Shown here: positions 47,458-56,237 of the stretch, in pieces
Layout: the number at the start of each line of letters is the position of its first letter
How positions within the stretch are numbered: the stretch's first letter is position 1
DNA from: Rubripirellula tenax
Lineage (GTDB): Bacteria > Planctomycetota > Planctomycetia > Pirellulales > Pirellulaceae
Direction: 5' to 3'
NCBI RefSeq assembly: GCF_007860125.1
Contig: NZ_SJPW01000001.1
Location: 1,078,104-1,142,103, forward strand
Length of the DNA: 64,000 nucleotides
Notes under the pieces: model-generated
What the model was told of the DNA's origin: nothing
Database searches by the model: none
What the model saw: the letters and a program-made list of their open reading frames with translations, nothing else
Translations under genes and position numbers: made by a program

Positions 47458-49476
47458 CTATTCGACGATTCGTACCGCGTGTGACGCCATCACGTGGGGC
47501 ATGTTCAGCCCCGGCAAGTATCCGACCGTGCCGACCACATTGACTCGGCTGTTCAGATGCGACCGCAAGTTCACACCCGGCACGGGGGTCACGTAGGCAA
47601 CAGTGCGGCCGGTGCCATCGGTCAACGCAAACGGTGGGCTGTGCGGTCGAGCCGAATAGACCTGAACAAGTTGTCCGCCATAGGTAGGCGTGTCGGCAGT
47701 TGCTGCGGTTTGGGTTGCAGTTGCCGGCGCGTTGTCAAACGACGCGATTGGAAGTTCGGGGACCGTCAGGCTGGTCGGTGTTCCGATCGGCATCGTCGCA
47801 TCGGCAAGCACGACATCGCCTTGGTTTCGGATCATCGAGTTCCCGTCGCGACGGGTCGCAACGAGAGCATATTGTTCGGCGCGATCGGCCAAAAGTCTTG
47901 CCTGCGATGCAATGTTCGCATCGGTGGCGGATCGAGCGATCGTCCGAGCCGCAGTCGCAACAGGTTCGGTTTCAAGCGCCGAGGCTTGCCCGGCCATCAA
48001 ACGCGATAATGTTATCGTCAATTGATCAACGCTCGCGTTCGCGGTTTCGCTTTTGATCTGTGCGATGCGCTGGGCGGGAACGACGTTCAACGTCGATGCC
48101 GTTGTTAGTAACGGGGAAGACGCCGCAGCCGCCGGCATGCTGCCGGCGGGCATCCATCCTGAAACCGCAGGACTCGCCATGGGTTGGGGAACCAAGTTTT
48201 GAGCCGGCATCGGTGCCTGGCCAGAAACCTGCATGATCGTTGACGCTGGGGGCGCCGGTGCGGGAAGGCTCATTTCGACCGGAATGCTCGACTGCGATAC
48301 AACACTCTGCTGCGTAGCGACACTCGGTTGAGCAATCGCGGTGGTCGGCGTCGACATCGGTTGCGGTGCTTCAGCGCTTGCGACCGCATTGGAAGTTCGC
48401 GCGGCGCCGCTGGTCCAATTGTCATCGTTCGGCACCGGTGGGATCGCGGTGGTTGTTGACGTTCCGATCGGCGTCAAAGTCGGCCGCCCCAAGAACGCGA
48501 CTGAGGCGATCAGACCTTTCCGCCGAGTGGGTTCATTCGCCACCGGCGGTTGCTGTGAGGCGGTTTGCTGTGAGACGCCCAGACTTGGCGATGGCGCCAG
48601 CGATGGAGGCGATTCAAGTTCGACCGATGCGGTCCGTGGGCGAGAGTCTTCGGCTTCGCTCGGCTCGCTTGATTTCCATGAGTCTCTTAGGCCGCTGCCA
48701 ATCGGCATCAGTTCCATATCATCGGCGTCGTTCTCCAGCACCGATTCACCGGATGCTTGAGCAACACCGGACGGATGCGTTCGGCGACTCGAAGCGGGTT
48801 TCGCCGCGATCGGCTGCGCGGCGGGGCGTGCCGTTCGCTTTGGCTCGATGCTTTGCGTGCGAGGCGACGTGGGCCCGGCTTCGGCAAACATGATTTCGTT
48901 TTGCGATTGAGCGACTGCCATCGTTTCGATCAGCTGTTCGCTGTTGATCACGACTTGATCGCGGTGGATCCAGCGAAACTCGCCCGACGGCGGAACGATG
49001 CGGTACCACAACTGAGGCCCATCGGGTCCTTCGCGTTCGCTCTTGCCGATGATCGTGACCGGTTCGCCCTTGGACAACTGAACTTGCCAGTTGTACGAAC
49101 GGGCGCGACCCAGGTGGGTGCCGATCCATGCGACGGTGCGATCCTCAATGACCACGCCTGTGTTGCTGGATTTTTCGCGTTCAACGGTGTCTGCGGGGAT
49201 CCAGCTGAACGCCGACTCGGGCGGCCGAATGCCCAACCAACCGTCTTTGCCTTCGTAATAGACCTCCAGCGCTTGGCCATGGCGAAGTTCGTCCGTGCGA
49301 TAGTCGGTCGCCGAAGGACCGCATCGGGCGTGCGACTCCTCTTGAGCCACGTAGACGGTGTACGGCTGGAACGATACCGATCCCTGGGCCATCACCGGCG
49401 ATCCGAAGAGGATGCCAAAGGCGAACAGCAGGATAGGCGATAGTTTCGATATTGTTCGACGTCGTGACGATTGCAT
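47458..49476 (-). CDS. Secreted SH3b-domain protein with low-complexity linker
   Basis: 672 aa, signal peptide 1-31. Two SH3b-like domains are at about 37-98 and 103-175 ('YVAQEESHARCGPSATDYRTDELRHGQALEVYYEGKDGWLGIRPP'). A long Pro/Ser/Ala/Thr-rich linker (about 190-450) leads to a helical segment and a C-terminal OB-fold-like domain (about 600-672, 'GRTVAYVTPVPGVNLRSHLNSRVNVVGTVGYLPG'). SH3b domains often bind cell wall or proteins; no enzyme motif is visible. It probably spans the periplasm. Confidence 0.8.
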   Translation of the reverse strand: MQSSRRRTISKLSPILLFAFGILFGSPVMAQGSVSFQPYTVYVAQEESHARCGPSATDYRTDELRHGQALEVYYEGKDGWLGIRPPESAFSWIPADTVEREKSSNTGVVIEDRTVAWIGTHLGRARSYNWQVQLSKGEPVTIIGKSEREGPDGPQLWYRIVPPSGEFRWIHRDQVVINSEQLIETMAVAQSQNEIMFAEAGPTSPRTQSIEPKRTARPAAQPIAAKPASSRRTHPSGVAQASGESVLENDADDMELMPIGSGLRDSWKSSEPSEAEDSRPRTASVELESPPSLAPSPSLGVSQQTASQQPPVANEPTRRKGLIASVAFLGRPTLTPIGTSTTTAIPPVPNDDNWTSGAARTSNAVASAEAPQPMSTPTTAIAQPSVATQQSVVSQSSIPVEMSLPAPAPPASTIMQVSGQAPMPAQNLVPQPMASPAVSGWMPAGSMPAAAASSPLLTTASTLNVVPAQRIAQIKSETANASVDQLTITLSRLMAGQASALETEPVATAARTIARSATDANIASQARLLADRAEQYALVATRRDGNSMIRNQGDVVLADATMPIGTPTSLTVPELPIASFDNAPATATQTAATADTPTYGGQLVQVYSARPHSPPFALTDGTGRTVAYVTPVPGVNLRSHLNSRVNVVGTVGYLPGLNMPHVMASHAVRIVE

Positions 49477-49677
49477 CGCGAGCGAGTCCTGAAAGGCGAA
49501 TTTGAGCTTCTTTCAGTTCCCGATAATCTATCGCGGTCCTCGAAGACAAGATCATTCCCACCGTGGAACTGCTTTTGAGAGCTTGGCGGGACATCTGCCT
49601 TGCTATCAATAGACGCCCGCGGCCAAACGAGACTTTTTAGAACGGCGGATTCCCGTCCTTGCGGAACCACCTTGTTA

Positions 49678-50223
49678 TCAGGCGTTCTCGCCTCCATTTC
49701 GTCCGACGGCTTCCATCACCAACTTCGCTACTTCGTCAACCGACTTGCCCGTCGTGTCGACGTGGTGGTCGGCGGACGCTTGGTACAAATCCCGTCGCTG
49801 GGCCATCAGGCGATGGATTTCTTCTCGCTGGGACAATTCCGTCAGCGCCGGCCGGCGCTCTGTCGTCGACGCATCGGCGAGCACGCGATCACAAATCTCC
49901 TCTGGCGTCGCATCCAACCAGACACGAATTCCCGTCGATTCGATCAACTCGCGATTCTCGGCACGTAGAATGGCACCACCGCCCAACGACACGATCGACG
50001 GCTTGCCGGCCGCGACGACGCGAAGTGCCTCGGTTTCGAGGTCGCGGAAATGCGACTCGCCGCCAGACGAAAAAATCTCGCGAATCGATTTTCCGGCGTT
50101 CGTTTCGATGACGTCGTCCAAGTCGATGGTCGCGACGGCCCAGGCGGCCGACAATCGAGCAGCGACGGACGTTTTTCCCGTCCCGCGAAAACCGGTCAAA
50201 TAAAGATGGCGCGTAATGAACAT
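49678..50223 (-). CDS. aroK: Shikimate kinase
   Basis: 181 aa. Walker A GFRGTGKTS (about 10-18), 'TIDLDDVIETNAGKSIREIFSSGGESHFRDLE' for shikimate and magnesium binding, 'SLGGGAILRAENRELI' and the lid arginines 'RRPALTEL' are all present. It phosphorylates shikimate in aromatic amino-acid synthesis. The ATG at 50223 is used; a longer frame to 50493 has no homology and overlaps the divergent gene. Confidence 0.95.
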   Translation of the reverse strand: MFITRHLYLTGFRGTGKTSVAARLSAAWAVATIDLDDVIETNAGKSIREIFSSGGESHFRDLETEALRVVAAGKPSIVSLGGGAILRAENRELIESTGIRVWLDATPEEICDRVLADASTTERRPALTELSQREEIHRLMAQRRDLYQASADHHVDTTGKSVDEVAKLVMEAVGRNGGENA

Positions 50224-50232
50224 GCTGAAACG

Positions 50233-51615
50233 ATGACAAAAATAGTTGCCGACGACAAGCGAGGTCGCCGCCGAAGGGTGATGATCGCGATGGCCGTCAC
50301 GCTTTCGCTTCTGCCGTTTTTCGCCATCGAGTGGGCGGTGCGGACGTTCGCGACGGTTCCCGACGCGGTCGACGTCGATCCCGTTGCCGGGATGGAGCAT
50401 CTGCGCCCGTTGTTCGAATTGGATGCAGAATCGCAACGCTACGTCATACCCGATTGGCGACTGAAATTCTTTTATCCTGATTCGTTTGCCCAAACCAAGC
50501 CGGCTGGCACACGTCGCATCTTCGTATTGGGTGGCTCGACCGTTGCGGGGCGACCGTACGCGACCGAGACGGCGTTTTCGACCTGGTTGCGGTTGCGACT
50601 GGAAGCTGCCGCCCCGGAAGCAAAATTCGAGGTCGTCAATTGCGGCGGAGTCTCGTACGCCAGCTATCGCGTCTCGAAACTCCTTGACGAGGTGTTACGC
50701 TTCGAACCTGACGCGATCGTTCTGTACACCGGCCACAACGAATTCTTGGAAGACCGATCGTATGCCGCCGTCCGCGAACTCGGATGGGGGCGCCGAGCCG
50801 CCACACGCGTCGCCGCGCATTGGGCGACGGTCGGATGGTTGCAACGGAAATTCGCTTCGCACGCCGATCCGACCAACGCCGTGACGCTGTCGGCTGAAGT
50901 CGATACGCGACTGGATCACGTCGGTGGTCTCGATGCGTATCGCGACGATCCGGGTTGGCGGCGCGAAGTCGAGAGTCAGTTTCATCAAACGCTTACCAAG
51001 ATGATTGACACGACGAAAGCCGCCGGTGTGCCGATGATCGCTTGTGTTCCGGCGGGCGACTTGATCAACACGCCTCCGTTCAAGTCCGATACATCGAATG
51101 CGCATACCAATGCGATGGCGTGCTACATGATCGGCCGCAGCCGCTTCGAAGGCGGTCGATCGGACGAAGCGAAGCAATTGTTGGTGATGGCCCGCGAAAG
51201 CGACTTGTGTCCCCTGCGCGCGACGACTGCGATCGTGGACTCGGTGCGTGTGCTCTGCAAACAATCGGGCGTCCCGGTGGTTGATACCGAGCGGATACTC
51301 GACACTCGTGATTTTCGCGGCGCCCGAGTGCCTGATGGGATCGTTGATCCTCAATTCTTTGCCGATCACGTACACCCCACGATCGCCGGCCATCAACGGA
51401 TCGCCGACGCGATCGCCAATCAATTCGCGAGCTTGGGTTGGATCCAAATCGATGACGGCGCAGCGGATCGTTACGAGGACGCGGCGCGACGTCATTTGGA
51501 TTCGCTCGACGAAACCTACTATGCCCGAGGCGACCAACGGTTGGCGGGGCTGAAGCGATGGGCGGCGGGGCGTGGTGGAAGCCCGATTGCGGAGGATGAA
51601 AAACCGCTAGAATGA
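50233..51615 (+). CDS. SGNH/GDSL-like membrane-anchored hydrolase
   Basis: 460 aa from the ATG at 50233, only 9 bases from the divergent aroK start; an ATG at 50206 would overlap aroK. One N-terminal membrane helix (about 17-36) is followed by an SGNH domain: 'FVLGGSTVAGRP' (block I serine), 'NCGGVSYASYR' (Gly), 'YTGHNEFLED' (Asn) and 'FFADHVHPTIAGHQRIA' (Asp-His). It should be a periplasmic esterase or acyltransferase; the substrate is unknown. Similar planctomycete proteins sit beside polysaccharide or lipid genes. Confidence 0.85.
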   Translation: MTKIVADDKRGRRRRVMIAMAVTLSLLPFFAIEWAVRTFATVPDAVDVDPVAGMEHLRPLFELDAESQRYVIPDWRLKFFYPDSFAQTKPAGTRRIFVLGGSTVAGRPYATETAFSTWLRLRLEAAAPEAKFEVVNCGGVSYASYRVSKLLDEVLRFEPDAIVLYTGHNEFLEDRSYAAVRELGWGRRAATRVAAHWATVGWLQRKFASHADPTNAVTLSAEVDTRLDHVGGLDAYRDDPGWRREVESQFHQTLTKMIDTTKAAGVPMIACVPAGDLINTPPFKSDTSNAHTNAMACYMIGRSRFEGGRSDEAKQLLVMARESDLCPLRATTAIVDSVRVLCKQSGVPVVDTERILDTRDFRGARVPDGIVDPQFFADHVHPTIAGHQRIADAIANQFASLGWIQIDDGAADRYEDAARRHLDSLDETYYARGDQRLAGLKRWAAGRGGSPIAEDEKPLE

Positions 51616-51664
51616 ACTGCTGTATGTTTGCTCACTCATGTGATTGCGGAAAGCGGAGTCATCG

Positions 51665-52888
51665 ATGCGTCAACTGATTGCCCTGGTACTGTTCGTCGGA
51701 TTGATATCGCCTCCGGTGTTTCATTTTGCCGCCGCCGACGAGGCGTCTCAATCAACGACGCCGCTGAGTCCCCAAAACATCGAACGCAGTCTTGAGCGTG
51801 ACAGCCCGATCGATGCCGAAGAGATCGCCGCGGCCAGCAGTTGGGCGACCAGCAGCGGCGTCGTCGATTGGCTCGGTCCACTCGCGCCGGTTGCGCTGTC
51901 ACCGTTCTTTGGTGTGATGTGCCTCTCGGGGCTTGCGTTGTGGGGCCCCGAATGGGCGACCGACAACGCGGTTCTGGGTGTTGCCGGGCCGCTACGTCAC
52001 GAGTGGCTGTTTTTCATCTTCGCGGGTTTGACGTTGTTAACCAGTTTGCCGCGATTGACGAAAGTCAGTAAGCCGTTCGCACAGGCTGTTGATCGTTTGG
52101 AAACCTACGCGGTGATCGTCATCCTGTTGTCGATCAAGTTCGTGATGTCGATGGAAGCATCCGAAAACGCCGTCGACGGTCCGACCCAAATCGCGATGGT
52201 TCACTTTGGCATCGTCAGCATGTCGATCGACACGCTGTTGGCGATCGCGATGGTGATCAACGTGTTGGTGATCAATAGCGTCAAGTTCTTCTTTGAATTC
52301 TTGGTTTGGTTGACGCCCGTTCCGTTCTTGGATGCAATTTTTGAAGTCTGCAACAAGTCGTTGTGTGCAGCATTGATGGCGGTGTACGCCTACAGTCCGA
52401 CGCTGGCAACGGGGATCAACTTGATGCTGTTGTTGGCGGCGGCGTTGATGCTGCGATGGATCGGGCGCTACGTCCGGTTTTATCGCACGATGGCGATTGA
52501 TCCGATCTTGGCGACGTTGTGGTCCGGATTCGGTACGCCACGAAAACCAGAGTTGATCGTGTTCCCTCGATCGGAATTTGGTCCGTTCAAGGCGAAGAGT
52601 CGCTTGCGATTGGCCGGTCACGTTGATGGCGGATGGAAATTGTCCGAAGCGAACTGGTGGATGCCGGCCAAAGATTTCGCGATTACGAAAGACTTGAAAC
52701 CGATCGTCGGAAACGGCTGGGCTGTCAACTCGATCACGATCGTCGATGAAAACGGAAACGAGTCGACGTTGTTGTTCAGTCGCCGATACAGCCGCGCAAA
52801 GCTTTCGACGCTGTTGCAAGAGTTGGGCCTCGATCAAGCCGAAGCCGACGAAGCGGCCCAGCAGACGATCAAAGCCGAATTTGCATGA
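51665..52888 (+). CDS. Polytopic membrane protein of unknown function
   Basis: 407 aa from the ATG at 51665, with GGAG upstream. A signal peptide is followed by a short polar segment and about five to six membrane helices (about 75-265), including 'EWLFFIFAGLTLLTSLP' and 'INLMLLLAAALMLRW'. The C-terminal 130 residues are soluble and strand-rich. The family is unknown to me; its topology suggests a planctomycete DUF4126-like protein, but that is only a guess. Confidence 0.7.
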   Translation: MRQLIALVLFVGLISPPVFHFAAADEASQSTTPLSPQNIERSLERDSPIDAEEIAAASSWATSSGVVDWLGPLAPVALSPFFGVMCLSGLALWGPEWATDNAVLGVAGPLRHEWLFFIFAGLTLLTSLPRLTKVSKPFAQAVDRLETYAVIVILLSIKFVMSMEASENAVDGPTQIAMVHFGIVSMSIDTLLAIAMVINVLVINSVKFFFEFLVWLTPVPFLDAIFEVCNKSLCAALMAVYAYSPTLATGINLMLLLAAALMLRWIGRYVRFYRTMAIDPILATLWSGFGTPRKPELIVFPRSEFGPFKAKSRLRLAGHVDGGWKLSEANWWMPAKDFAITKDLKPIVGNGWAVNSITIVDENGNESTLLFSRRYSRAKLSTLLQELGLDQAEADEAAQQTIKAEFA

Positions 52889-52916
52889 TCGGCATGAATG
52901 GTTCTAAAGGCCGTGC

Positions 52917-52996
52917 GAGAAAAAAGTGTGCGACCCCTTTTGCCGGGAACCGGCCCTTCGGGTGCTTCGCACAAAAGGGGGCGGACACTTGTTTTT
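52917..52996. repeat. 80-bp palindromic repeat, copy 1
   Basis: A-run, then a stem with left arm AAGTGTGCGACCCCTTTTG and right arm CAAAAGGGGGCGGACACTT, with the inner hairpin-forming core CCGGGAACCGG, then a T-run. It lies at the convergent ends of the membrane protein gene and lptB and can end transcription from both sides. A second copy is at 53839-53918. Confidence 0.85.
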
Positions 52997-53002
52997 CCAT
53001 TC

Positions 53003-53818
53003 CTAAACGTCGGTGATTCGTCGCTCGGGCGCCGGGGCCGTTCGGAAGTGAGGCTTTGGGACGCCGGTGTGATTCTTGTCGACGCCGTCCAAGTCACCCA
53101 GGTATTCTTCGCGAACCTTCGGATGCTGTTTGACTTCATCGGGAGTGCCGTCGATCAACACTTGTCCTTGATAAATGACATAGCAACGATCGACCGTGCC
53201 CAGAATTTCACGAGCCGCGTGGTCGGTGATCAACACACTGATGCCGCTTTCACGCAGTTGCAAAATCACCTGTTGGATCGATTGAACGGTGACCGGATCG
53301 ATGCCCGCGAACGGTTCATCCAGCATGACGATTTTCGGGTCGGAAACTAAGCACCTTGCAATCTCCAAACGCCGTCGCTCGCCGCCTGACAATCCGCCCG
53401 CTTTGCTTTTGCGTATGTGCGTGATGTTGAATTCTTCGAGCAGTTGATCGGTTCGGTCTTTGCGGGCCTTGCGATCCATTCCCAACAATTCCAACAGCGC
53501 CGAGATGTTCTGTTCGACGGTCAATTTCTTGAACACGCTGGGTTCTTGCGGCAAATAACCCATGTGCCCGTCGCGAGCGCGTCGAAACATTGGCCATGTC
53601 GTGACATCAACGCCGTCCAGATAGACGCGGCCACGATCCGGTTCGATCATTCCACAAATCATTCGAAAGCTGGTCGACTTGCCGGCTCCGTTGGGACCCA
53701 GCAACCCGACGATCTCGGCGCGGCCGACGTGCAGGTTCACACCGTCGACGACGCGGCGGCGACCGTACGTCTTTTGAAGCTCGAACGCTTCCAACACCCA
53801 AGGGTTTTCGCTACTCAT
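53003..53818 (-). CDS. lptB: LPS export ABC transporter ATP-binding protein
   Basis: 271 aa. Walker A GPNGAGKST, Q-loop 'GYLPQEPSVF', signature LSGGERRR, Walker B 'IVMLDEPFAGID' and H-loop 'LITDH' are all present and in the LptB order. LptB drives lipopolysaccharide transfer from the inner to the outer membrane with LptFG and LptC. None of those are in the window. The ATG at 53818 is used; extension upstream would come from the 80-bp repeat. The last about 25 residues (HTGVPKPHFRTAPAPERR) exceed the usual LptB length. Confidence 0.9.
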   Translation of the reverse strand: MSSENPWVLEAFELQKTYGRRRVVDGVNLHVGRAEIVGLLGPNGAGKSTSFRMICGMIEPDRGRVYLDGVDVTTWPMFRRARDGHMGYLPQEPSVFKKLTVEQNISALLELLGMDRKARKDRTDQLLEEFNITHIRKSKAGGLSGGERRRLEIARCLVSDPKIVMLDEPFAGIDPVTVQSIQQVILQLRESGISVLITDHAAREILGTVDRCYVIYQGQVLIDGTPDEVKQHPKVREEYLGDLDGVDKNHTGVPKPHFRTAPAPERRITDV

Positions 53819-53838
53819 GTTTGCATTCCATTGCTTAG

Positions 53839-53918
53839 GAGAAAAAAGTGTCCGCCCCCTTTTGCCGGGAACCGGCCCTGCGGGTGCTTCGCACAAAAGG
53901 GGTCGGACACTTATTTTC
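53839..53918. repeat. 80-bp palindromic repeat, copy 2
   Basis: Same orientation as copy 1 and differing at about five positions. It sits between the stop of lepB and the start of lptB, so on the minus strand it can act as a terminator or attenuator between them. Confidence 0.85.
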
Positions 53919-53960
53919 GCTCATTGCTTACCGAGGCAATTCGTTGACGCGACGTCTGTG

Positions 53961-56006
53961 CTATCGGATCAGTTTGATTCGTTTGAAATTGGGCGTGAAC
54001 GGTACGGGCGAATTCCAAGAGTGCGGCCAGAACACGACCAGTGCTTTGCCGACCAGCAAGTCGCGCGGCACGTAGGAGTCTTTCGACCATTTCCAAGCGT
54101 CCTCGTTCACGCCACGAGGCAGCGGGAACTGGCCCTTGGTTCCAGCCCAACAACGTGCGTCCAGGCTCTCGGGGCTGTTGTCGCCCATCGGAAAGAACTG
54201 GTCCTGTTCCAGTACGAACGTGACCTCGCGCCGCGTCGGCCATCCGACAAAATCGTCCCAACGCTTGGGCGATCCTAGAATGGACTGAATTTCGCCAAGC
54301 CCGATGCCGTTGTTGGCTAAGCGAAACATCATGTTCATGTCGTAGTCAAAGATGCCGCCGAAGCTGCTGTCTTTGGTGGCGATGTAGTACTTGTCGCGAC
54401 GTAGTTTCAAGTGTCGAACGGTTGCCTCGCCGCCTTCGACGGCAATGCCGACCGGAGACGCGTCCAGCGGATGTGCGGCCGTCCATCGCGGTCGATCTTC
54501 ATCGCGGTTGCGAAATTTGCGTGCGTCGTAAGTCGTTGGCGAATCGAACGAGACCACTTTGTCATCGATCCACAGAACGATTTGGTCGTCACAATTGCTC
54601 ATGCGAATCGCGTGTCGTGATCCGGCGGTTACACCGGTTGTGGCCGAAGGATTCGTTGTGCCATCCGAAAATGGAATCGCCGCCGAATCGCTGGCTAGCG
54701 CGTCGATGATCGACAACGTGGCTTTTCCAGACTTCAAATCGATCTGGCACTGGTACTTGACGCCGGCTTCGATCAATTCGATGGTTGCGGATTGCGTGCC
54801 GGTGGCCGTTTCCAAATCGGCGTCGAAGATCAAGTCGCCGACCCAGTGCAAACCATCCCGGCCGAGTTGTTGTCGGCCATTGTCTTGGCCGCCCCAGATT
54901 GCGACTCCGCGAAACTGCTCCGGACCGGCACTGCTGTCGTAGTCGCGGTTGAATTCGCCGTTGCTGTACCCGCCGTTGAGTGTCCTTTCCAAACCGCCAC
55001 CGCCGGCTGCCGAAGGCCGATCGGCATACACGTAACCGGCCGGGACATGAATGTAAGAATCATAGGCATAGAAGTCGGTGATCGCGCCGCTTGCGTACGC
55101 GTCAGCATCGGCGAGCGACTTGCCTTCATCGGCGGCTTTCCATTGTTCGTCCGTCGCAAAGTGGTGGAAGTAGCGCAGCCATTTGGCGTCACCGGACGCG
55201 GACTTCACTTCGGCCGTCAGACCATCGGCACTTCGTTCGACGGTCCACGAGTCCGTTGGTGGCACGGTTGCGCCGATCGACCATGGTTGCCATCGACTGG
55301 GATAGTTCGACTTGATCAGCGTTTCGGATTGGTGGTCGGTGTCACAAACGGTCTGGCTCATGGCCAACAATTTTTCGGGCGCCTTTCGCAAAATCGCGGG
55401 CACTTCGTCGGTCCCCGTCGGACGCGCGTAAACGTCGCCGTGGGAGAGCGAGAGGGTTTCGTTTGGAAGGCCGACCAATCGCTTGATGTAATTCTGTTTC
55501 GGATTGCCCGGGTACTTGAACACGATCACGTCCCATCGATCGGGGTCGTTGATCATGTACTTGAACTTGCTGACCAAGATTCGGTCGCCGTTGAACGTAG
55601 CGTGGTTGGGATCGTCTTTCAGGTCCAACGAATTGACGTGGCGGCAATTCGGGCAAATACCGCCCACGACAACCAGGTCGGTTCGTGGACCCGACCGCTC
55701 GCGGCTGGCACCGACTTGAAATGGTTCGCCACAGCGGTCACAGGAAAGGTCCTTGTGGGCGCCCATCAACATTGGCGCCATTGATCCGGTGGGAATTACG
55801 AAGGCTTCGGCTAAAAAAGCACGAAAAAGCAGCGCCAGAATGAACGCGACCACGAATGCTTCGACGGTCTCGCGCTGGGCGGCGATGCGAAAGGTCTCGG
55901 TTCGTTTCTCGACCGGTGTGCGGGAATCGATGGTTTTGGAATCGATTTTTGCGGCCGCAGCAGCAGATTCCTGGGCGATTCGTTGAGCGTTCTTGCTGCG
56001 AGCCAT
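53961..56006 (-). CDS. lepB: Signal peptidase I, enlarged
   Basis: 681 aa, about twice the normal size. The ATG at 56006 is used. One membrane helix (about 48-67) precedes the catalytic serine S75 in 'PTGSMAPML' and the general base K175 in 'YIKRLVGLPNE'. Between them are two CxxC pairs (C89/C92, C118/C121), probably a zinc ribbon. The third catalytic box 'MGDNSPESLDAR' is near residue 607. The approximately 400-residue insert before it contains a concanavalin-like beta-sandwich. It cleaves signal peptides of exported proteins; the inserts may add substrate or matrix binding. Confidence 0.9.
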   Translation of the reverse strand: MARSKNAQRIAQESAAAAAKIDSKTIDSRTPVEKRTETFRIAAQRETVEAFVVAFILALLFRAFLAEAFVIPTGSMAPMLMGAHKDLSCDRCGEPFQVGASRERSGPRTDLVVVGGICPNCRHVNSLDLKDDPNHATFNGDRILVSKFKYMINDPDRWDVIVFKYPGNPKQNYIKRLVGLPNETLSLSHGDVYARPTGTDEVPAILRKAPEKLLAMSQTVCDTDHQSETLIKSNYPSRWQPWSIGATVPPTDSWTVERSADGLTAEVKSASGDAKWLRYFHHFATDEQWKAADEGKSLADADAYASGAITDFYAYDSYIHVPAGYVYADRPSAAGGGGLERTLNGGYSNGEFNRDYDSSAGPEQFRGVAIWGGQDNGRQQLGRDGLHWVGDLIFDADLETATGTQSATIELIEAGVKYQCQIDLKSGKATLSIIDALASDSAAIPFSDGTTNPSATTGVTAGSRHAIRMSNCDDQIVLWIDDKVVSFDSPTTYDARKFRNRDEDRPRWTAAHPLDASPVGIAVEGGEATVRHLKLRRDKYYIATKDSSFGGIFDYDMNMMFRLANNGIGLGEIQSILGSPKRWDDFVGWPTRREVTFVLEQDQFFPMGDNSPESLDARCWAGTKGQFPLPRGVNEDAWKWSKDSYVPRDLLVGKALVVFWPHSWNSPVPFTPNFKRIKLIR

Positions 56007-56237
56007 CGTGGGGACGGTGCCTGGAAAGAGGGGGAATTCGAAATTCGCGGGCAAACCGGCATCCTAGCCATTTTGCCCGACTTACGGAACTTCGGTTTCC
56101 CAGCCCCGATCTTGGGCCAAAAATCGGCGCCAAAAATCGGGACCATAGCTTGTCAGCCCAAAAGCCACGCCGGAAACGTGGCCGGTCGGCCATGTATCCC
56201 GCCAGGGGAGGTCTGGCGGGGCTTCGCTTGGTGCCGG

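Noticed and set aside
53819-53896. Upstream extension of lptB starting MCEAPAGPVPGKRG
   Set aside because: Encoded by the 80-bp palindromic repeat; the ATG at 53818 fits LptB length and fold.
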